Positions 57,348 to 64,000 of a stretch of DNA of 64,000 nucleotides are shown here, in pieces. The position numbers were made by a program, and so were the translations under genes. The stretch covers positions 247,017,644 to 247,081,643 of the forward strand of contig JAVMKO010000001.1 of NCBI GenBank assembly GCA_032164245.1, written 5' to 3'. The first letter of the stretch is position 1. Each line of letters starts with the position of its first letter. The DNA comes from Sternotherus odoratus (taxonomy: Eukaryota; Chordata; Testudines; Kinosternidae). The notes under the pieces are model-generated. The model was not told the DNA's origin. It worked only from the letters and a program-made list of their open reading frames with translations, and made no database searches.

Positions 57348-57482
57348 TCTCAAGGGGAGCTGGGCATTTTCAAGCTACTGTTTGATTGCACCCAAGCTGA
57401 GTGCCAAGGGTGTGGCACGATTTTCTAAAGCACCCATGCAATCATCTGGGTGGTCAGAGCAAAGCAGAAATACACTTTACGT

Positions 57483-57671
57483 GCATATGTAAATTAGCAT
57501 ATGTAAATTTCCTCCAACTCAACTTGGCTGGCCATTTTAACGCATGAAGCAAATAAGGGGATTTTTTTTAAAAGTAGAAATTGTAATGTAGAAACAGTCT
57601 TTGTAAATATGCTCACAGTATTGGGTGTCTAAGGTTTCGGAACATTCCGATATGAGCATATGTAAATTAGC
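57483..57671 (+). repeat. Inserted copy of 150-bp segment with 16-bp flanks
   Basis: 57507-57657 matches 56681-56829 in the same orientation with scattered substitutions (ACTCAACTTGG for ACTCTACTTGG, AACGCATG for AATACGTG). GCATATGTAAATTAGC lies on both sides (57483-57498 and 57656-57671). No poly(A), TIR or LTR is present. Confidence 0.85.
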
Positions 57672-58175
57672 AACAGGCACACACCAGTGAGGCCTGGACA
57701 CCCAGTGTTGACTGAAGTAACAAGTTATTTCAGAAACCTTAAGGGTTGCCAATAGAGTGAGGCAGAGAAAGGTACTCCTTTTTGGAGTATTTCACAGTTT
57801 CAAAATTTGGTTTCACCTAATTTGGAACCAAATTCAAAAATTTCAAAATTCTCCATGAAATGGGATGTAAACTTGGCAATGCACTTAGTGGAAATCGTAA
57901 GGTCCCCAATTCAGAGGCAATTCACCTGCTGTACTGCCCTAGAACCACGGATCCTGGAAGTCTACTAAGTGGGCTGCTGAGGAGCCAGGCTGGCAAGCTG
58001 GCAGGAAACCTGGCAGTTTTCTGGAGGAACATCATTGAAATCAAACAGTCTCCATGGAACATTTTGATTCCAACGAATGAGAAAACTGACAAAAAATGTT
58101 CTGTTTGACCCTCTGTGATCCGCTCTTAGGGTCAGTCCCACTGGATTTGGTCCAGATTCTGGTGATGGGTAAATG
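57672..58175. other. No feature recognised
   Basis: Contains runs of AATTTGGAACCAAATT-like local symmetry at 57.80-57.85 kb. Otherwise unremarkable. Confidence 0.45.
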
Positions 58176-58796
58176 GTAGTGTGACAAAGTGAACTGTCGC
58201 CTGGGGAAAGGAAAAAAACAACATCAAGCAGTTGACTCCAAGTAACCAATTATCTCAGAGGCTGCTGGGAGTGGGTAGGGTCTGGAATCTATAGAAGCCA
58301 GACCTAACTCAGTCCAGAGAGAGACAGAGACAGAGACTAAAACTAAGATTAAGACTGAAGTGCAGAAGAAATACAAGGGAGAAAACAGATCCAGAGGAGC
58401 TCAGGAGAAGAGGAAATCACCTTTGGAAAAATATACTGAGTTTGGGGACAGTTGGGCAATGGCTGACTTTACTGGGAAACTTTGGACTAAGATAAATGGG
58501 ATTAAAGACTGGGTGAGAAATTAAATATTGATACACCTCTTTTATTGGGCATGGGGGTAGCAACTCCACCCCGTAAGGGAACCAATTGCTACTGAAACAC
58601 CAACACCAGTTGGTGGCCCATACCCCGGCTAGGGGGTGACGGGCAAAGAGAGAGAGAGACACTCCTACATTCTCTTTTGTATCCCCCCTCCATTTTCTTC
58701 TGTGGGGTCAGGTCATTTTTGTCCACCAGATAATGGCTTGGTGACATTTGGAGCTGTGGTATTTGGGACTTAAATCAGAGGGTCAAGTCACACTAG
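58176..58796 (+). mobile_element. Solo LTR (TGTGAC...GTCACA)
   Basis: 58180-58792, 613 bp, with a perfect 6-bp terminal inverted repeat TGTGAC/GTCACA and GTAG/CTAG outside (3 of 4 match). TATA-like CTATAGAA lies near 58289-58296 and ATTAAA at 58501-58506 and 58520-58525, giving a plus-strand promoter-then-poly(A) order. No internal coding sequence. Confidence 0.7.
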
Positions 58797-60334
58797 TGAT
58801 CATCTGTCAAATTTCCTTAGAAATCCACAGGTCCCCTGGCAGGAAAGATGGAGGTTGTGGTAGGGGATATTAAAAGGGAGTCATGGATGCTGGAGAGGAT
58901 GTGGAGGAACAGGATGTATGGTGAGACTGCCTCGGTATTCTGGGGGAAAATAACAAATAGCCATTTTCAGGATACAGAACCCAGGATGATCCTAATAGAT
59001 TACAGGAAGAAATCACTGTAACACTGAGGTCAAGGTAGCTCCACTGAGGTCCAAAAACCCTGAAAGGAAAGTAAGGGAATCTCATCCTCTGTATGTTTGC
59101 TGCCCTTGGCTGAAGTCAATGACTAAGTCAATGAACTCAATGACTAAGTCAATGAATAAGTCAATGACTAAGACTTGAAGAGGCTCACTACCTTAAGAAT
59201 TTGCTCAGCACCTTGCAGAATTGGTCCCCATGTAGGTAGCTCACTCTATTTTTTTATATTCCAATCTCTTTGTAATTCAATCAGTTGAATAACTGAAACT
59301 GAGTGAAGTTAGGATAGTTATCAGAAAACTTTGCTTTTGATAATTTGTTTTTATGGCTGGGCTCTTGTTTCCAAGGCTCATAAAAAAATCAGAAACGATA
59401 TTTTTCCTTTTCAAGAAACAGGCTATTCTGAACATATTTGTTCTTCTATAAGTCTCAGTCATTCAGAGACAGTAATGGAAGCCAACAATTTTCTATTCAA
59501 GCACAGCTTGAAATATGGTATGATATTGATGTAATGACTGCAAGACCATATATTAGAGTGAATTGTGCAGTAGAATTAATTACCCGCATTTTGACAGGTA
59601 TATCCAATCACAATGTAAATAATTTAAAACCTAATTTTATAATAATATTTATTCAAAAATTCAACTCTTTATAAATATACAATGCATATGAATGAACTCA
59701 TAAGAAAGACATTCTACATTTTTACAGGTGCTAATAAACAATGCAACATCATGTAGCTTATGTTGCATGCATTTGGTGAAATCAAAAGCACTTTTCACAC
59801 CCACTGCCATAGCTGCAGAGAGTGAGTCTTGAGGGGATACCAGAGGCCATACATAAACTTCCTAAGCAGCACATAGGAAGACACACATGTGTCCTGTAGT
59901 GGAGAATTTACCCAAGAGTGGTGCTTATACCTCCCCTAGAGTTCAGGATATGCCCTTTTATTTCATTAAAGACTGCTAACTGGTGGGGAAGCAAGATGGA
60001 GCCATAAAACTGATTCTTTGGGAGATCCAATACTACTCTGATTCCTTTCTTTTTTTTTCTGCTTATGAGGTTGAAAGGTCATGCTCATGACTGCCTTCTG
60101 CATGGATGCCCTCCTCAACTCTGATACACCCACACACTGTGTTCAAACTGAATTCTTGTCATACGCATTTATAAATAATAGTAAATTATTTATAAATACA
60201 AGATAAAATGCATGGTTTAAATTTTAATAATATAATTGTCTTTTAATTAATGGCATAAAAGCTTTGTGTCAGACAATTTTAAACATAAAGGAAATATTAA
60301 ATTATGTGCTAATTATCATCTAATTAAGCTGGCA
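58797..60334. other. No gene; one small minisatellite
   Basis: AT-rich. Besides the 12-bp repeat at 59.12 kb I see no element. Frames are under 80 codons. Confidence 0.5.
59115..59171. repeat. 12-bp minisatellite GTCAATGACTAA, about 5 units
   Basis: Units at 59115, 59127, 59137, 59148 and 59160 vary in length from 10 to 12 bp. Outer copies are identical. Confidence 0.85.
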
Positions 60335-60992
60335 AATCAATGTGTCTTTGTGGATTTGGAGAAGGCATGCAGTCGTGTACCAAGATAATTAGTTTGGTGG
60401 AATTTGCCATGGAGAGGCCTGTGGGAAGGATATGTCTCTCTTATCCAGGATATGTATAATGGAGTAGCTTTCATAGTCAACAACAAATGGGACTACAACA
60501 AAGTATTTCCAGTAAATGTTGGCTGGTATCAGTCATCATTGTTGAACCCTTTTTGGTCTATAGTTGTCTTGGATAGGATAAGTGAAGCCATGCAGAGGGA
60601 GCCTCACTGGAATATGATGCTTGCTGATGACTTAGTGTTAAGTGCAGAAGACTGTGAGATGCTGCAAGCCAACTTTGACCAGAGGTAACACAATTTTGGG
60701 CAGGCAGGACTTGGAGTGAACTTTGATTGAAGCTATGATAATTAAGGGAGTAGGATTCACCAGAAAGGATATTAAAGGCAGGGAGTTTAGAAGAGTTTAA
60801 TCATTTTAAAACCTACACTCAATTATTCCTGACAATAGTGACGTCTTGAATGATGCCCGGTTTTGTGCCCCAGCTGCATGGTGCAAATGGTGGGAGCTGA
60901 CCCCTGTTCTCCATGAGAAAAAGATGTGGAAAATGGTAGAGTGTACAAAACTGTAATTTAACCTAGCCTAGTGTACAAAATAAAGACCGGGT

Positions 60993-61077
60993 AAGAAAAG
61001 AAAAGAAAAGAAAAGAAAAGAAAAGAAAAGAAAAGAAAAGAAAAGAAAAGAAAAGAAAAGAAAAGAAAAGAAAAGAA
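60993..61077. repeat. (AAAAG)n microsatellite, about 17 units
   Basis: An almost perfect pentanucleotide run of 85 bp inside the RTE-like sequence. The flanking LINE reading continues on either side. The Phe/Leu/Ser-rich minus-strand frames across it are artefacts. Confidence 0.95.
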
Positions 61078-61221
61078 ATCAGTATGCTCTCCATCATGGA
61101 AATGAAGATGTTGATATGAGCAACTGGTTGGCCATTCCACGATATGAAATGAAGTGAGTTTGTGAGGTGCTTAATGAGGGTTGCCCCAACTGAAAACAAG
61201 TTGGGGAAGGCTAGGCTACAT

Positions 61222-61330
61222 TGATACACCTGTCAGAGATGGCCTAGATAATACTCAGTCCTGCCATGAGTGCAGGGGACTGGATTAGATGACCTCTTGA
61301 GGTCCCTTCCAGTCCTATGATTCCATGATA
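61222..61330 (+). mobile_element. CR1 3' end inserted in the RTE-like LINE
   Basis: CAGAGATGGCCTAGATAATA, GCAGGGGACTGGATTAGATG, CCTCTTGAGGTCCCTTCC and TCCTATGATTCCATGATA form a sense CR1 3' end. TGATA lies on both sides (61222-61226 and 61326-61330). Outside it the LINE reading resumes as ATGGACATTTTC, so the CR1 is the younger insertion. Confidence 0.9.
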
Positions 61331-61548
61331 TGGACATTTTCAGTGGAGAAATGAGAGTTCCACTGGTAAGGTGGCCTTTGCAATGATCATAAACAGAAGA
61401 CGACTAAAAGGAAGACCAATGACTCAGTACCTGGACTGCATAGCAGCAGACCTTTAAGAGACCTATTTGCATGACAGCCAGGTGTACAATCATGAGTTCT
61501 ATAAGAAGGCTGTAAAATTCACTGACCCCAAATAGGAGAGTGGCAAGA

Positions 61549-62817
61549 AAAAAGAATTGTCTAAGGAAACTGGAAATAAATTAACTTATGAGCTGTAAGA
61601 AAGATAAATGAGAATAGGAAGGAAAAATGCCCCAAGTTTTATATGAAAATTATATGTGAAGTGCAGTTGTGGAACACTTTTTATAAATATGTGCCAGCTT
61701 TTGAACAGTAATACAAATTTTAGGCAAGCAGTCTTCTCTAGAAGTTGAGATACTGTACAAGTTGTGCTGTACAAGGACAATGAATATGAGCAAAATGAAA
61801 TTCTTAAGTGAGTTTTTAGAATGTGTGAAAGTCATTAGTGGGGTATGAAATCAAGATAAAACAGCATCTAATGACAATAATTAGGAATGCTGGAACACCC
61901 CCATGACTTCATATAATTACTAGTATCTGCCTGAAGTTTAGATATTTGCAAATAATCTTTCCAAGCTGTTTTCACAATTCCTTGATGACATTGCATAGCA
62001 GGAGTTTCAGAGATTGTGCAAAAATCTCTTTTTCATGTTGCTCCCCATGTTAATTTTTCAGTGTAACTGGATTAAAATGTATCTTAAATTAGAACTGAAT
62101 ATACAGTTATTCACTACTTGGTCCTTAATTAACTATAGTAGAGGCCATTAAAAACTGGACATTTGCCTCCTGCAGTAGTAAAATTAACGGAGACTTTTTT
62201 GCTATGATTCCCATTCTGAGTAGAAGGAACACTACAGAGACTGCAAAAAAAAAAAAAGTAAAATGCTATGGTTGAATGAATATTTCAATTAAAATTTGTA
62301 ATAGTTTTGTTTGAGTGATTGAACCAGTCTGGATAAAATAAGAACCAACCTCAACTTGCACCAAACCTTGAATCAAGTCTTTCTTGAGATTCAAAAAGTT
62401 TTATAAATAAAACTAACATGGCTGCTAATCTTAAAAAAAGTTTTATGTTTTGGTTATATCGCAATGAAAGTGAACCTCCAGACCTCCTGATGTTTACCCC
62501 TCACTAAAAAAAATACTAGCTGTTTCCTTGACCGAATCCAAATTAAAAGAGCGTTCAGAGAAACAAGGTCCTCCCTCCTGCACATTTGTTGCCTCTGTTG
62601 TTATATGCAAGAATTAAGCCACACATCCTGAAAGTTCTCCAAATCATACAAATTACATGATTTCATCTGTTTAGCAGCACTGGTCACCATGAACACACCA
62701 ATTCAATGGTCCATTCTCTACTTATGAAATTTAAAGTCCAATTAAAGTTTTTTTTCCCTTGTTTCCAAGACCCTTCATGGGAGAGATACTTGCTGCCTGA
62801 AAAAATGGTTTCCCCTT
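61549..62817. other. No feature recognised
   Basis: AT-rich DNA with an A-run at 62.24 kb, no frame above 65 codons. Confidence 0.5.
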
Positions 62818-63415
62818 TGTGACATTCTATACCTCAGGGGAGTGTAGCATAATCTTTATTTTCATATAATCATGATCTCACATATAAAGCATGCCATGTA
62901 AGGTATCAGGGGAAAGGTTATGATCTACTAAAAGTTATTTCTCTATCCATATATGTGTATCATTCATGGATATAAAGTAATGATAATTGTGTTGTATGGT
63001 GGTCACCAAAACATGCTGTAAGTTGGGGAATCAGCCAGATGTTAGCTCCCCAGACACAACAGCAAGGAAAGTAACCAGTGCCAGGGCAGGGTGTCACACA
63101 ACCCATCAACAGCCATTGTCCAGCAAGAGAACTACAATGCGATGACTCACCTGCATGAGACCATACCAGGGGAATTGCTCAGCCTTAAATGTAGATATTC
63201 AGCAATGCCCCCCAAACATAACTGGATGTGTGTACTGCAAGCACATGGACTGAGAGTATAAAACAGGCAGAGAGGACACATACTGGGTCCTTCTCTGTCC
63301 CTACTTATGCAGCAAGCAGCCAAGACCCTGAGAAGAAAACAAAACTCCAACACAGGAGATTGGCCCAGGTTTAAGGAACAAACCTGTATATTAAGGACTG
63401 CAATATCCAGTTTTT
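62818..63415 (+). mobile_element. LTR-derived sequence with TATA box
   Basis: Begins TGTGACATTCTATACC and follows a turtle LTR I recall through ATGCCATGTAAGGTATCAGG, CATCAACAGCCATTGTCC, GCATGAGACCATACCAGGGG and GAGAGTATAAAACAGGCAG. The TATAAAA (63257-63263) lies about 440 bp in. Its right end and TSD could not be found, so the limit is approximate. Confidence 0.6.
63257..63263 (+). promoter_or_regulatory. TATA box of the LTR
   Basis: TATAAAA in the context GAGAGTATAAAACAGGC, placed as expected for the core promoter of an LTR. Its activity in the host is unknown. Confidence 0.5.
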
Positions 63416-64000
63416 AAGATATTGTCATTATCCAGAGTATACATCCATATCACAGTATTACATGGCCAAAATGTATATTTTCATTAGCAGTAAACATTTC
63501 AGAATTTGATTGTTGCTGTTGTAAATCTCAGAGATAAATCAGTGTCTACACTGAATCCTGACCTTCGCCAAATAGCAGATTATCAATTTACACCAAATTG
63601 TACTTATATATATATGTGGTCACTAGTGGCGTGGCATAATACATATTAAAAATTCAGATGTGGCAACAAACTGATGTAATTTTGACATTAAATAGAAGTT
63701 GAAGACTAGCATCAAAGTAAAATAGTTCTTATAGCATCCAATCATGTCTCATATGTTTTGTATAGATAAAATCCTTTTCTATGGGTTAGGAATTGGATTT
63801 TGCTGAAGTGTCCAAGTTTTAGGTCTTTGTGCCTAGTCTTAGGTTTCTCATGAATAATCATTAAAATAAAGTAGAAAAAAAAATCCAATAAGGGATTTAT
63901 TCAAGAACTCCAGAATTTTTTATAAATGCAGCAGAAAATAATCCTTCATAGTATAGAGATAAATAGATAAACATAGTCCACAAGTAATGGAATTCATTGC
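63416..64000. other. No feature recognised
   Basis: AT-rich to the window edge. A short (TA)n tract lies at 63.61 kb. Confidence 0.5.

Larger units (their letters stand above)
60335..61548 (+). pseudogene. RTE-like LINE reverse transcriptase remnant
   Basis: Conceptual translation shows, in order: VFVDLEKACSRVPR (RT block with the conserved D), LPWRGLWEGYVSLIQDMYNG, a worn VGWYQSSLLNPF where G-x-HQGSALSP stands in active copies, and MLADDLVLSAED containing the catalytic ADD at 60623-60631. Further on come PAAWCKWWELTPVLHEKKM, ATGWPFHDMK, RVAPTENKL and finally KVAFAMI, RRLKGRP and DPK-stop near 61533. The order and motifs fit RTE-type non-LTR retrotransposons. Frameshifts, stops, an (AAAAG)n array and a CR1 insertion show it is dead. 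The N-terminal endonuclease is absent (5' truncated). Confidence 0.8.

Noticed and set aside
60963..61229. Phe/Leu/Ser-rich minus-strand frames
   Set aside because: Translation of the (AAAAG)n microsatellite.

Overview
The window reads as a non-coding, repeat-rich stretch of a reptile nuclear genome. A cryptodire turtle is the most likely source, with crocodilian a weaker alternative. The background is AT-rich and interrupted by a few very GC-rich islands. Repeat families I recognise from turtles are all present: CR1 LINE 3' ends, an RTE-like LINE, Penelope-like elements (PLEs), solo LTRs, several hAT, Tigger-like and Harbinger-like non-autonomous DNA transposons, tRNA-derived SINEs, and many old palindromic short repeats. 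I found no convincing host exon, rRNA, functional tRNA gene, CRISPR array or bacterial-type gene. Family names come from recall of consensus sequences. Target-site duplications (TSDs), terminal inverted repeats (TIRs) and duplications were read directly from the sequence.

Layout. 0-4.1 kb: mostly unique AT-rich DNA with one tRNA-like SINE. 4.1-5.2 kb: a GC-rich hAT MITE with an exact 8-bp TSD, then a CR1 3' end. 6.57-7.56 kb: a PLE insertion with 14-bp TSDs, split by a 758-bp solo LTR. 10-21 kb: sparse small MITEs, CR1 scraps and palindromic repeats. 22.05-22.76 kb: a solo LTR. 25.64-25.75 kb: a chimeric 'patchwork' insert copied from two nearby sites. 28.7-30.0 kb: a Harbinger-like element filled with an inverted GC-rich VNTR. 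35-36.3 kb: a hAT MITE fragment and an LTR. 37.4-37.6 kb: a second PLE tail. 41.87-43.1 kb: a dense nest holding a foldback PLE inside an older PLE endonuclease fragment, a Tigger-like scrap, a hAT transposase fossil and a hAT MITE. 44.86-45.7 kb: two foldback DNA elements. 46.8-49.4 kb: three hAT MITEs, two with perfect TSDs and one with a degraded TSD. 55.2-57.7 kb: an old CR1, a tRNA-like SINE and a 150-bp segment copied about 0.8 kb downstream. 58.2-58.8 kb: a solo LTR. 60.3-61.5 kb: an RTE-like pseudogene carrying an internal (AAAAG)n array and a CR1 insertion. 62.8-63.4 kb: an LTR with a clear TATA box.

No genes cooperate here. The most interesting biology is in the mobile elements: PLE copies with inverted 5' tails and a hammerhead-ribozyme-like core; two small templated insertions; and foldback elements with GC-rich inverted arrays, which produce long but spurious open frames.
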